From Roseicyclus marinus (GTDB taxonomy: Bacteria; Pseudomonadota; Alphaproteobacteria; Rhodobacterales; Rhodobacteraceae), in assembly GCF_036322625.1 (NCBI RefSeq), contig NZ_AP027266.1, forward strand, positions 375,001 through 439,000: a stretch of DNA of 64,000 bases, written 5' to 3'. A model generated the notes under the pieces. It was not told the origin of the DNA. It saw only the letters and a program-made list of their open reading frames with translations, and made no database searches. Below are positions 19,015 through 31,716 of the stretch, one piece after another. Both the position numbers and the translations under genes were made by a program. Within the stretch, counting starts at the first letter, position 1, and each line of letters begins with the position of its first letter.

Positions 19015-19021
19015 CCGTCCC

Positions 19022-22000
19022 TCACCCCGCTCCGAACAGGTCCACCGCCTCGAAGGCGGCCTTCATCGTCTCGCGGCCGCGCGCGAAGGAGAAGCGCTCG
19101 GCCGCGTAGCTGCGGGCGGCGGTGGAGATGGCGGTCCAGAGTGCGTCATCCTCGGACAGGCGGGTGATGGCGGCGGCCCATTCAGCGGGCGTGGTGGCGA
19201 TCAGGCAATCGTGGCCGTGGCGCAGGCCGATGCCTTCGGCGGCGACGGGGGTGAGGATCGTGGGGATGCCATGGGCCAGAGCACTCAGCACCTTGCCCTT
19301 GATCCCGGCACCGGACAGGAGGGGGGCCACGAAGATGCGGTGGCGGTCGAAGGCCGTGGCCATGTCGGCGACAAAGCCCACGGGGTCGATGCTGTCCGAG
19401 GCCAGCGCGCGGACCCGGTCATCCATCCCCGCGCCGTAGATCGTCAGATGCGCGTCGGGCACGAGCGGCAGGACGGAGCGGCAGAACCACGTCACGCCCT
19501 CGGCATTGGGGTGGTGTTTGAAGCTGCCGAGGAAGGAGAGGCCCGCGCGGCCCGGGAGCGGCGGCACGGCGGGGGGGATGTCGACCACCCAGGGGCAGGT
19601 CATCACGGGGACCGAGCCATCGGTATGGGAGGCGATGACGGCGTGTTCGACCTCGTTATAGCTCAGGACGAGATCGGCGGCGCGCATCATCTCGAGCTCT
19701 TCGTCGCGGATGCGGCGCATGGCGGCGAGGCGGGAGGGGTCATCGGTGCTGAGGGCGGCGCGCAATTCGCGCAGGAAATGGAGGTCGGCGTTGTTGAGCA
19801 GGATGCGCGCGCGGGGGGCATGGGCGCGGATGTGGCGGATCGTGTCCTGGGCCACGTAGTAGCGGGTGATGTAGACGGCGTCGAATTCGGCGGCACGCTG
19901 GGTGAGGAATTCGGCGAGGGAGGTGTAGAAGGGGGCGGTCACGACCTCGACCCCGATGTTCTGGAGGTCGTCGGTGTAGCTGCCCATATGGGCGAGGTTC
20001 TGGGGCAGGAAGGTGACCTTGTATCCCAGGGATTGGACCAGTTCGATCTCGCGCAGGGCGGCGTAGGAGCCGGCGTCGCGATCCGGGCGGGGGGTGGTGT
20101 AGTCGATGAAGAGGACGCGGCCCGCGATGCCGCGATCCTTTTCGAGGTCGGGGCTCTGCCCTTCCTTGCCGTGGGAGGCATAGGCGCGGGCCCATTGGCG
20201 TTTGAATTTCGGGCGGTTCAGTTCCTGGTGTTTCTTGAACCCTTGGGTGGTGTCGGTGCCGCTGGTCACGCCTTCGAAATGGTAGACGATGGAGGCGGGG
20301 ACGAACCAGGTCTTGTAGCCCGCGTCGCGGATCTTGAAGGCGAGGTCGGTGTCTTCGAAATACATCGGTTCGAGGTAGGAGGAGAGGCCGCTGACCTCGT
20401 CCCAGATGCGCCTTGTGGTCATGAGGGCGGCACCCGAGAGGTAATCGGCTTGGCGCGCGTAGGAAAAACGCGGCTCCCACGGGTTGGCGCGGTTGCCGTA
20501 GTTCCAGGGATTGCCGTTGCCCCAGACGATCCCCCCCGCCTCTTGCAGCTTGCCGTCGGGGTAGAGGAGCTTGGCGCCCGCAAGGCCCACGTTGTCGAGG
20601 CGGGCGAAGGCATCGAGCAGCGCGTCGAGCCAGCCCACGGTCGGTTCGGTGTCGTTGTTGAGAAGGACGACATGATCGCCCCGGGCGGCGGCGACCCCCG
20701 CGTTGCAGGCGCGGATGAAGCGCTGCGGCTCGGCGTTGCGGATGACGCGGATGCCCGTGACGATCTGTTCGATCGTGGCGGTGTCGTCGGTCGAGGCGTC
20801 GTCGACGAGGATCACCTCGAAGCTGGCGCGGTTATGGGCGACGAGGAGCGCGCAAAGGCAGTAATAGGTGACCTCGGCCTTGTTGTGGGCGGGGATGATG
20901 ACGCTGACCTGCGGGTTTTCCACGGCGGGAAAGGCGATGGGCTGAAGCTTGACCGTTTCATGGGTGCAATCGAGCGCGCGCGCCGCCGTCGCGAGCGAGG
21001 CCGGGTCGAGGCCCGGCACGGGATGGTCGAGATGGGCGCGCAGGCCGCGGTAGCGGTGATTGGCGCGCTGGGTCAGATCGGTGGGAAAGGGCGCACGGGT
21101 TTCGCGGGCGATGATGTCGTGCGGGGTGAGGGCGCGCGGGGCCAGAACGGCGAGCGACAGGAAGATCTGGCTGCCCGACAGGTCGCGGATCGACAGGTCG
21201 GTGATTTCGCCGCGCAGGCAGGCGGCGGGCAGGCGGATGGCGGTTTCGCCCTGGCCGATATGGATACGGTCGACCGGCTTGCCATCGGCGAAGAGGAGGA
21301 AGCTGTCGGGCCGTTCCGCCTTGAGCATCAGCGTATGGCCGTAATCGTCGGTCAGCGTGACGGTATTGGCGTCGGGTTCGAAGAGATCCAGCGTCTCTTT
21401 CCCGAGGCGCAGCTGGAGCGGCGGAGAATTCGGTCGGCGGGGCGGGACATGGGCGCGGAACCACTGACCATTGGTGGTCTTGGCAAAGGTTTCCTGACGC
21501 GGCTGGGGGGCCAGCGGATCGCTTTTCGCCGCCGCAATCCGGGCATCGGCGAGGAAGAGGAAGGGGAAATTGTCCTGTCCATCCTCGCGAAAGCCGAGGT
21601 AGCGGATTTGCAGGCTGACGGTGACGGGCCGGTCATGGGCCGGGCAGGGCAGGGTGACGGCCTGATAGCCGTCGGCCCGCCGCCCGCCCAGGAAAGCGGG
21701 GTCGAAAGGGACCACTATGGTCTGGGCGCTGCCCCCCGTGCCGGGGTCGAAGCGCACGATCAGTTCCGCCTCGGCGCGATGGGCGGCGATCAGGGCGGTG
21801 AAGGTTCTGGGCTTTGACGCGGGCGGGATCGTGACCGTGGCATCGAGGTCGATCAGGCGGGGCTTGTCGAATTCCCCGATCTGCAATTGCAGCGTTTGGC
21901 CGTTTTCAAGCGCCCAATCGGGCAGTTGGTTCACCATCGCCTCGGTCGAGGGGGGCAGGGATGTTCCATCGGGGCGCGTTTCGGCGCGAATGGCAGACGC

Positions 22001-22192
22001 GGCGGAAAAGGCGAAACTGTGCCGCAAGGTGATGGCGCGCAGGTCGGGCGGCAGATCGGCGACAGGGTCGAGCGGCAGGACATACCCGTCATGGGCCAGC
22101 GAAAGCCCGGCCTTCACCACCTTGGGCGCGGCGCGAAGGAACAGATGATCCCGCGACAGGATGGCGGTTTCGACACTCGTGAACAGGGACAT
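19022..22192 (-). CDS. Large GT2-GT4 fusion glycosyltransferase with N-terminal beta-rich region
   Basis: A 1056-residue protein. Residues 1-400 are beta-rich and of unknown fold. A GT2 (GT-A) domain follows at about 427-650, starting VSVIIPAHNK, with the DDAST, LLNNDTEP and YFEDTDLAFK motifs. A GT-B/GT4-like domain covers about 690-1045, with LSFLGSFKHHPNAEG, VAPLLSGAGIKGKVLSALAHG and PVAAEGIG. Such fusions usually build repeating glycans by adding two sugars alternately or assemble rhamnan/O-antigen chains. No membrane segment is seen. It is transcribed with the sulfotransferase-like gene. The sugars cannot be read from sequence. Confidence 0.87.
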   Translation of the reverse strand: MSLFTSVETAILSRDHLFLRAAPKVVKAGLSLAHDGYVLPLDPVADLPPDLRAITLRHSFAFSAASAIRAETRPDGTSLPPSTEAMVNQLPDWALENGQTLQLQIGEFDKPRLIDLDATVTIPPASKPRTFTALIAAHRAEAELIVRFDPGTGGSAQTIVVPFDPAFLGGRRADGYQAVTLPCPAHDRPVTVSLQIRYLGFREDGQDNFPFLFLADARIAAAKSDPLAPQPRQETFAKTTNGQWFRAHVPPRRPNSPPLQLRLGKETLDLFEPDANTVTLTDDYGHTLMLKAERPDSFLLFADGKPVDRIHIGQGETAIRLPAACLRGEITDLSIRDLSGSQIFLSLAVLAPRALTPHDIIARETRAPFPTDLTQRANHRYRGLRAHLDHPVPGLDPASLATAARALDCTHETVKLQPIAFPAVENPQVSVIIPAHNKAEVTYYCLCALLVAHNRASFEVILVDDASTDDTATIEQIVTGIRVIRNAEPQRFIRACNAGVAAARGDHVVLLNNDTEPTVGWLDALLDAFARLDNVGLAGAKLLYPDGKLQEAGGIVWGNGNPWNYGNRANPWEPRFSYARQADYLSGAALMTTRRIWDEVSGLSSYLEPMYFEDTDLAFKIRDAGYKTWFVPASIVYHFEGVTSGTDTTQGFKKHQELNRPKFKRQWARAYASHGKEGQSPDLEKDRGIAGRVLFIDYTTPRPDRDAGSYAALREIELVQSLGYKVTFLPQNLAHMGSYTDDLQNIGVEVVTAPFYTSLAEFLTQRAAEFDAVYITRYYVAQDTIRHIRAHAPRARILLNNADLHFLRELRAALSTDDPSRLAAMRRIRDEELEMMRAADLVLSYNEVEHAVIASHTDGSVPVMTCPWVVDIPPAVPPLPGRAGLSFLGSFKHHPNAEGVTWFCRSVLPLVPDAHLTIYGAGMDDRVRALASDSIDPVGFVADMATAFDRHRIFVAPLLSGAGIKGKVLSALAHGIPTILTPVAAEGIGLRHGHDCLIATTPAEWAAAITRLSEDDALWTAISTAARSYAAERFSFARGRETMKAAFEAVDLFGAG

Positions 22193-22309
22193 GGAACGCG
22201 CGAACTGAATAAACGACCCTTTGAGGGTGGACAGGAGAGACCCAGCGCTGTCAACCCGTTGTGGTCATCTGTGGGGCGGCAGCCGCCCTTTCGGGTGCCT
22301 GATGTCCTG

Positions 22310-23482
22310 TCATTGCCCCGCGTGATCTGCCCTTGGTCGTGGCGGGACGGTCACATGCCCTTCCATCAGGCGGCGGGCGGTGCGGAAGACGGTCGCATGG
22401 GCGACATGCCATCCGTCGTCGGTGCGCGTGACGCGGGCCATGGCGGGCATCACGCCCGAGGCATGGCCGAGGCGCAGGATACCGTCCTGCGGTGGGTTGG
22501 CCAGATCGGCGACACAGGTGCCGGGGAGGGCGGCTGCGACAGCGGTGCACATCGAGCCGGTGAGGGTGACCGCGCGGTGGGCCTGCCCCATGGAAATCAT
22601 GCGGATCGCGATGTCGAAATCCGTGGCGGACAGGGTTTCGCCCGCCGTGCTGCGATAGGCGCGGGGGGGTGCCACCATGCCGATCTTGGGGCTGCCGGCG
22701 CGGGCATGGGCGGCGTCCATCGTCGGGGTCAGGCCCATCGCCATGCTGCCCGCGCAGCGGATCGCCTCGAGCCTGTCCATGAGGCCGGGGGTGCCTTCGA
22801 TCTCTTCGGGGGTTTCGTAGCCGGTCAGGCCAAGCGCCTCGGCGCGGAGGAAGACCACGGGGTTGGTCGCGTCGATCAGCGAGACCGCGATGGGGGCGGG
22901 CAGGCCCGGAACGTCGATCAGGTCGCTTGGATTGCCGGTCGGCAGGAGCCGCCCGGTCGCCGCCCCCGCCGGATCGACGAAATCGAGCCGGATGCGCGCG
23001 CCTTTGCCCGCGACCCCGGGATTGACGAAATCGCCCGTGACCATGGGCAGGCCATCCTGCACCGCGAAGCGGCTTTCGATGATCTTGCCCGTGTTGGTGT
23101 TGTGGATGCGCACCACGGCCTCCCCGTCCGGGGGGTGCACCAAGCCTTCTTCCACCGCGAAGGGGCCGATGGCGGAGGACATGTTTCCGCAGTTGGAGCT
23201 GTAATCGGGCGGGCCATCGGTCACCGGGATCTGGACGAAGGTGTAATCGACATCGGCATCGGGGCGGCTGGGCGGGTCGATGACGCAGATCTTGGACAGG
23301 GACGACAGGCCGCCGCCCATCCCGTCGAGCTGGCGCTTGCCGGGATCGGGGCTGCCCATGGCGGACAGGAAGATCCGGTGGCGTTCCTCGATGTCGGAGG
23401 GCAGGTCGCGGCCGTGAAAGACGAGCGCCTTGCTGGTGCCGCCGCGCATGAAGACGCAAGGAATGCGGAGTTGGTTGGTCAT
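22310..23482 (-). CDS. prpF: PrpF-family isomerase (4-oxalomesaconate tautomerase / methylitaconate isomerase / aconitate isomerase type)
   Basis: Diaminopimelate-epimerase-fold protein of 390 residues from this ATG. The PrpF hallmarks are VFMRGGTSKA near residue 10, LDGMGGG near 54, SSNCGNMSSAIGPFA near 92-106, and TGSMCTAVAAALPGT near 320. The catalytic residues of the fold are in the NCGN and SMC blocks. ATG 23482 has GGGGAT five bases upstream; an ATG at 23497 would overlap the upstream lyase stop (ATGA). Family members shift double bonds in C5-C7 tri- or dicarboxylates. Next to a PrpB-like lyase this suggests isomerisation before C-C cleavage. Confidence 0.85.
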   Translation of the reverse strand: MTNQLRIPCVFMRGGTSKALVFHGRDLPSDIEERHRIFLSAMGSPDPGKRQLDGMGGGLSSLSKICVIDPPSRPDADVDYTFVQIPVTDGPPDYSSNCGNMSSAIGPFAVEEGLVHPPDGEAVVRIHNTNTGKIIESRFAVQDGLPMVTGDFVNPGVAGKGARIRLDFVDPAGAATGRLLPTGNPSDLIDVPGLPAPIAVSLIDATNPVVFLRAEALGLTGYETPEEIEGTPGLMDRLEAIRCAGSMAMGLTPTMDAAHARAGSPKIGMVAPPRAYRSTAGETLSATDFDIAIRMISMGQAHRAVTLTGSMCTAVAAALPGTCVADLANPPQDGILRLGHASGVMPAMARVTRTDDGWHVAHATVFRTARRLMEGHVTVPPRPRADHAGQ

Positions 23483-23493
23483 CTTGATCCCCG

Positions 23494-24354
23494 TCATGCC
23501 GAATAGGTCTTGTCGCGGGCGAGCCAATCGGCGGTGCCGATGATCGCCTCGCGCTCGGCGAAGCTGACCATGCGGTCCTGAAGGGCGTGGCTGTCGCCGT
23601 CGCGGCGGATCGCATGAAGCGTCTGTTCCATCGCCCAGAGGGCTGCGCGTTGCAGGTCGCTGGGGATGATGACGATGGCATAGCCAAGCGCGCCCAGCCG
23701 GTCGGTGGGGACAAGCGGCGTCTTGCCGCCTGCGAACATGTTGATGAGCTTGGGATAGGGGAGGCGTTCGGCGATCTGTTCGATCTGGTCGATGCTTGTC
23801 GGGGCCTCGACGAAGATCACGTCGGCGCCTGCTTCCATATAGGCATGGGCGCGGTCGATCGTGGCCTCGAACCCTTCGACGGCGAGACCGTCGGTGCGGG
23901 CGATCACGACCAGGTCGGGGTCGGTGGCGGCATCGCGGATGGCGCGGAGTTTCTGGGTCATTTCGCGCGTGGGGACGATGGATTTGTCGTCGTAATGGCC
24001 GCAGCGCTTGGGGAAATGCTGATCTTCTACATGAAAGCCCGCGACGCCCGCCCGTTCGAAGGCGCGGACCATGTGCTGGGCGTTGAGCGCATTGCCATAG
24101 CCGGTGTCGGCATCGGCGATCACGGGGATGGTGACGGCATCGACGATGGGGATGAGGCGGTCGGTGACCTCGGCCAGGCTCAGGAGGCCCAGATCGGGAA
24201 GGCCGGTCGCGCGCGCGATGGCCCCGCCGCTGGCATAGACCGCCGGGAAACCCGCGCGTTCGATCATGCGCGCCGAGATGCCGTCATAGCCGCCCGGTGC
24301 GACGACCGGCCCGCCCTGCCCCATCAGCTGGCGCAATCGTGTCGAAGGTTTCAA
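23494..24354 (-). CDS. Isocitrate lyase/PEP mutase superfamily lyase (methylisocitrate- or dimethylmalate-lyase-like)
   Basis: TIM-barrel lyase of 286 residues. The metal-site residues lie in ADADTGYGN, and the KRCGH motif near residue 116-120 carries the catalytic Cys of C-C lyases of this family, so the Cys-lacking oxaloacetate-decarboxylase subgroup is less likely. I chose the TTG at 24354 because GGAGGA lies seven bases upstream and the protein then has the usual length; the frame is open to 24414. It is followed by prpF and preceded, 66 bases away, by the fused hydantoinase gene. The product would be an alpha-keto acid plus a carboxylate. Confidence 0.85.
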   Translation of the reverse strand: MKPSTRLRQLMGQGGPVVAPGGYDGISARMIERAGFPAVYASGGAIARATGLPDLGLLSLAEVTDRLIPIVDAVTIPVIADADTGYGNALNAQHMVRAFERAGVAGFHVEDQHFPKRCGHYDDKSIVPTREMTQKLRAIRDAATDPDLVVIARTDGLAVEGFEATIDRAHAYMEAGADVIFVEAPTSIDQIEQIAERLPYPKLINMFAGGKTPLVPTDRLGALGYAIVIIPSDLQRAALWAMEQTLHAIRRDGDSHALQDRMVSFAEREAIIGTADWLARDKTYSA

Positions 24355-24420
24355 GACGCCATCCTCCCCCAGCCTCTCGGGCGCGAGAGTGCCGTCGCGC
24401 CCGGGAGGCCGCAAGGGGGC

Positions 24421-28038
<3,618 letters not shown>

Positions 28039-28119
28039 CGTGATCTCTCCGCTGTTCGTGCCGCCCGTTTTTCGGGCGATCCGGGAAGGGTGCCTGGTGC
28101 GCCCTCGCATTCCGATGAC

Positions 28120-28160
28120 ATTTTGTTGACAAATTGTCGATCAGTGGTCAACCTCCTCCT
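28120..28160. promoter_or_regulatory. Divergent control region with a GACAA-A-TTGTC operator candidate
   Basis: The 202-base gap between the hydantoinase and TRAP genes contains a perfect 5-1-5 inverted repeat at 28128-28138. It overlaps a perfect TTGACA at 28126-28131 on the plus strand, and TTGACC lies nearby on the minus strand. A -10 box is not convincing on either strand. A MarR-type regulator gene lies downstream of the TRAP genes and could bind here. This is inference. Confidence 0.45.
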
Positions 28161-28240
28161 TACGCAGGGTCACGAAGAGCCCTGAACCACGAGATCCCGG
28201 CGCAGGATCGCGCCGGTCCAACAGCCATGGGAGATGCCTG

Positions 28241-29221
28241 ATGACCTATTCCTTCCGCTCGATCGCGCTGGCCAGCGCGCTGACTGCCCTGACCCTGCCC
28301 GCCGCGGCACAGACTGCATGGGACATGCCGACGCCCTATGGCGACACGGTGTTCCACACGATGAACATCATGGAATTCGCCGATGACGTGCGCGAGGCGA
28401 CGGGCGGCCAGCTGGACATCACCGTCCATTCCGCAGGCTCGCTGTTCGGCCATCCCGAGATCAAGGACGCCGTGCGCCGGGGGCTTGCGCCCATCGGGGA
28501 GATCCTCTTGTCGCGTCTGGCCAACGAGAACCCGCTGTTCGAGGCGGATTCGATCCCCTTCCTGGCCGACAGCTATGCCGATGCCCGCGCGCTCTGGGCC
28601 GCATCGCGCCCTGCCGTCGAGGCGCTGTTGGCCGAGCAGGGTCTGACGCTGCTTTACGCCGTGCCGTGGCCGGGCCAGTCGCTTTACCTGACCGAGGAGG
28701 TGACGGACCCCGCCGCGCTTCAGGGCGTGACCTTCCGCGCCTACAACACCGCGACCGAGCAGCTGGCCAATATCCTTGGCATGGTGCCGACGCAGGTCGA
28801 GGCGGGGGATATCCCGACGGCTTTCGCGACGGGCCGGGTCGCGGCGATGATGACTTCGCCCTCGACCGGCGTGTCGTCGCAGGCGTGGGATTTCACGAGC
28901 GTCTATGTCGATGTGAACGCATGGCTGCCCAAGAACGTGATCTTCGTGAACACCGAGGCGCTGAACGCGCTGCCCGAGGATCAGCGCGCCGGTCTGCTTG
29001 CGGCTGCCGCCGAGGCGGAAGCGCGCGGTTGGGCGATGTCGGAGGCCGAGACCGCGACCCAGATCGCCACGCTGGAAAGCAACGGCATGACCGTCGTCCA
29101 GCCCTCCGAGGCGCTGTCGGCGGCACTGGCTGCGGCAGGGGCGCAGATGACCGAGGAATGGCTGGCGCGCGCCGGTGACGAGGGTGCGGCCATCGTCGCG
29201 GCCTACGAGGCGGCACAGTAA
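28241..29221 (+). CDS. dctP: TRAP transporter solute-binding protein, DctP family
   Basis: Periplasmic substrate-binding protein, 326 residues. A signal peptide ending LTLPAAAQ is cleaved near residue 24. DctP-type sequence follows: FADDVREATGGQLDITVH, DAVRRGLAPIGEIL, and the AYNTATEQLANILG region in the mature protein. GGGAGATG precedes the ATG at a good distance. It is followed by dctQ and dctM, so the importer is complete. TRAP carriers usually take up carboxylates with Na+ coupling; the ligand here is unknown but presumably feeds the flanking hydantoinase and lyase genes. Confidence 0.93.
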   Translation: MTYSFRSIALASALTALTLPAAAQTAWDMPTPYGDTVFHTMNIMEFADDVREATGGQLDITVHSAGSLFGHPEIKDAVRRGLAPIGEILLSRLANENPLFEADSIPFLADSYADARALWAASRPAVEALLAEQGLTLLYAVPWPGQSLYLTEEVTDPAALQGVTFRAYNTATEQLANILGMVPTQVEAGDIPTAFATGRVAAMMTSPSTGVSSQAWDFTSVYVDVNAWLPKNVIFVNTEALNALPEDQRAGLLAAAAEAEARGWAMSEAETATQIATLESNGMTVVQPSEALSAALAAAGAQMTEEWLARAGDEGAAIVAAYEAAQ

Positions 29222-29322
29222 TCATCGAACGGGGCCGGGCGGAGATGCCCGGCCCCCTTTCCCTCGGGCCTGGCCCGGTTTCGCGCAACATGCCTGGCAC
29301 ATCCGACAGGGAGGCGGCCGCA

Positions 29323-29883
29323 ATGCGTCGTATGCTCGATCTCATCTATACTTCCGCGCTGGTGGCTTCGGCCGGGGCATTGGTGACCATCGCCGTCCTG
29401 GTCTTTGCGCAGATCGGGGGCCGTATCCTTGACCGGTTCCTGTTGGCCATGGGGCGGGAGGTTGTCGGCTTCCAGGTGCCGTCGCTGGCCGAGATCGGCG
29501 GGTTCCTGTTCGTCGGTGCCGCCTTTCTGGCGCTGCCCGCGACGCTGAGGGCGGCGGGGCATGTGCGGGTGACGATGCTGGCGCAGGCGCTGCCCGGGGC
29601 GGCGGCACGGGCGGTCACGATCATCGTCCTGGCCGCGGGGCTGGGGCTGGCCGCATTCGCCGCATGGCACAGCGGGGTGCAGGCGCAGGACAGCTGGGCC
29701 TTCAACTCGGTCTCTTTCGGGATGGTGCGGGTGCCCTTGTGGATCCCGCAAGGGGTGATGACGCTGGGATTGATCCTGTTCGCGGTCGCGCTGGCCGATG
29801 AGCTGGTCGCGGCGCTGCGCGGGGCCACGCCCGCCTTCCGCGAGGCCGAAGCGGCGCGCAGCATCGACGACGGAGGGCATTGA
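29323..29883 (+). CDS. dctQ: TRAP transporter small permease, DctQ family
   Basis: Small membrane subunit, 186 residues, with four hydrophobic segments at about residues 8-30, 55-75, 95-120 and 140-160. Sequences such as LAEIGGFLFVGAAFLALPAT are typical of DctQ. I place the start at ATG 29323 after GGGAGG; earlier in-frame starts (29245) would encode a charged, unlikely leader. The stop is followed one base later by dctM. Confidence 0.9.
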   Translation: MRRMLDLIYTSALVASAGALVTIAVLVFAQIGGRILDRFLLAMGREVVGFQVPSLAEIGGFLFVGAAFLALPATLRAAGHVRVTMLAQALPGAAARAVTIIVLAAGLGLAAFAAWHSGVQAQDSWAFNSVSFGMVRVPLWIPQGVMTLGLILFAVALADELVAALRGATPAFREAEAARSIDDGGH

Positions 29884-29884
29884 G

Positions 29885-31189
29885 ATGGATCTGTTCACCC
29901 TGTCGCTCATCCTTGTCGCGGTTCTGTTCGTCTGTCTGGCGCTGGGCCTGTGGGTCGGCTTTTCGCTGATCGCGGTCGGGTTGGTCGCCATGACGCTGGC
30001 CACGCCCGCGCCGGTGGGCGCCGTTTTCGGGACCAAGGCCTGGGCCGCGCTCAATATCTGGGACCTGACGGCACTGCCCATGTTCATCTGGATGGGCGAG
30101 ATCCTGTTCCGGTCACGGCTGTCATCCGACCTGTTCACGGGGCTTGCGCCCTTTACCCGGCGGCTGCCGGGGGGGCTGTTGCATGTCAACATCATGGGCT
30201 GCGCGCTGTTTGCGGCCGTGTCCGGCTCGTCTGCGGCGACCACGGCCACGGTGGGGCGGATGTCGCTGCCCGAACTCAAGGCGCGCGGCTATGACGACAA
30301 GATGGCCATCGGCACGCTGGCGGGGTCGGGCACCTTTGGCTTTCTGATCCCGCCCTCGATCATCCTGATCGTCTACGGGGCCGCGACCGAGCAATCCATC
30401 GCGCGTCTGTTCCTGGCGGGCGTCCTGCCGGGGCTGATGCTGGCCGCGATGTTCGGCGGTTACACGATGTTCTGGGCCTGGCGGAACCGCCACCTGATGC
30501 CCCCGCCCGAACCGCCGGCACCCTGGCGGGAAAAGATCCGGGCGGCGGCGCTGTTGTTGCCGACGGTCGGGTTGATCGTGGCCGTGATCGGCTCGATCTA
30601 CGGCGGCCTTGCCTCTCCCACGGAGGCGGCGGTCGTGGGCGTGGTGGGCGCGCTCGCCATCTCGGGCCTGTCGGGGGGGCTGGATCGCAAGGGCGCGTGG
30701 GACAGCCTGCGGGGCGCAGCGGTCACGACCTGCATGATCGCCTTCATCCTTGTCGGCGCGGCCTTTCTGACCGGGGCGATGGGCTATACCGGCATTCCGC
30801 GCAGCCTTGCGGCATGGATCGGGGACCAGGGCTTTTCGCAATATGCGTTGCTGGCGGCGCTGTTGGTGTTCTTCATCGTGCTGGGCTTTTTCCTCGATGG
30901 GATTTCCATCGTTGTGCTGACCGTTTCGGTCATCTTGCCGATGGTTCTGGCCGCGGGCATCGACCCGATCTGGTTCGGTGTTTTCCTCGTCCTCGTCGTC
31001 GAGATGAGCCAGATCACGCCGCCCGTGGGGTTCAACCTGTTCGTGCTGCAATCCATCACCGGCAAGGGGATTTTCACCATCGCGCGCTATGCCGCGCCCT
31101 TCTTCTTCCTGCTGGTTGCGGCTACCGTGATCCTGACGCTGTTTCCGCAGATCGCGCTTTGGCTGCCCTCGACCATGTCCGCACGATGA
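29885..31189 (+). CDS. dctM: TRAP transporter large permease, DctM family
   Basis: Large membrane subunit that carries the transport pathway, 434 residues with about twelve hydrophobic segments. Conserved DctM blocks are visible: ALFAAVSGSSAATTATVG near residue 105, FLIPPSIILIVYGAATEQSI near 155, YGGLASPTEAA near 240 and TPPVGFNLFVLQSI near 380. The start directly follows dctQ. The stop overlaps the start of the regulator gene (ATGA), so the transporter and its likely regulator are co-translated. Confidence 0.95.
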   Translation: MDLFTLSLILVAVLFVCLALGLWVGFSLIAVGLVAMTLATPAPVGAVFGTKAWAALNIWDLTALPMFIWMGEILFRSRLSSDLFTGLAPFTRRLPGGLLHVNIMGCALFAAVSGSSAATTATVGRMSLPELKARGYDDKMAIGTLAGSGTFGFLIPPSIILIVYGAATEQSIARLFLAGVLPGLMLAAMFGGYTMFWAWRNRHLMPPPEPPAPWREKIRAAALLLPTVGLIVAVIGSIYGGLASPTEAAVVGVVGALAISGLSGGLDRKGAWDSLRGAAVTTCMIAFILVGAAFLTGAMGYTGIPRSLAAWIGDQGFSQYALLAALLVFFIVLGFFLDGISIVVLTVSVILPMVLAAGIDPIWFGVFLVLVVEMSQITPPVGFNLFVLQSITGKGIFTIARYAAPFFFLLVAATVILTLFPQIALWLPSTMSAR

Positions 31190-31716
31190 CCGACCGCCGC
31201 CCATCCCTGCCCGATATCGGGCCTGTCGTATCCTCGGCGCATCTGGCCGACAGCGCCTTGCCCGCGCTGTCGGAGGTCGAGTTTGCGCTGACCATGGCCA
31301 ACCACGCCTATCAGCGCTGGATGGTGCGCTGCATGACGGCGGCGGGCGGGCCGACGATGTCGCCGCTCGAGGTGTTGATCCTGCACCTGGTCCATCATCG
31401 CGGGCGGCCCAAGACGCTGGCCGAGGTCTGCCTGATCCTGAACATCGAGGATACGCATCTGGCCAATTACGCGATCAAGAAGCTGACGCAGGCGCAGCTT
31501 TTGAAGGCCGGGCGCAAGGGCAAGGAAAAGACCGTGGCGATCACCGAGGCGGGGGCGACGTTATGCGCCCGCTACAAGGAGGTGCGGGAGGCGCTTTTGG
31601 TGCGGGCGGCGCGCCAGTTGGGCCATGATCCCGAGGATATGAGCCGGGTGGCCGCGCTCCTGCGCGCGCTGTCGGGCAGCTACGATCAGGCCGCGCGGGG
31701 TGCGGCGGCGCTGTGA
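31186..31716 (+). CDS. MarR-like winged-helix transcriptional regulator
   Basis: A 176-residue putative regulator. The winged-helix core runs from about residue 55 to 125, with SPLEVLILHLVHHRGRPKTLAEVC and recognition-helix-like DTHLANYAIKKLTQAQLL, then the wing GRKGKEKTVAITEAG. This resembles the regulators commonly linked to TRAP operons in Rhodobacterales. It overlaps dctM by four bases upstream and the BASS-like gene by four downstream. The candidate operator is the inverted repeat before dctP; binding is an inference. Confidence 0.82.
   Translation: MTDRRPSLPDIGPVVSSAHLADSALPALSEVEFALTMANHAYQRWMVRCMTAAGGPTMSPLEVLILHLVHHRGRPKTLAEVCLILNIEDTHLANYAIKKLTQAQLLKAGRKGKEKTVAITEAGATLCARYKEVREALLVRAARQLGHDPEDMSRVAALLRALSGSYDQAARGAAAL

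Noticed and set aside
18995-21817. 940-codon plus-strand ORF opposite the GT2-GT4 gene
   Set aside because: Shadow of the glycosyltransferase; composition is low complexity and no motif is seen.
22310-24354. PrpF and PrpB-like genes as an ordinary methylcitrate cycle
   Set aside because: No methylcitrate synthase (prpC) or acnD lies beside them, and their partners are hydantoinase and TRAP genes, so a different pathway is more likely, though not proven.
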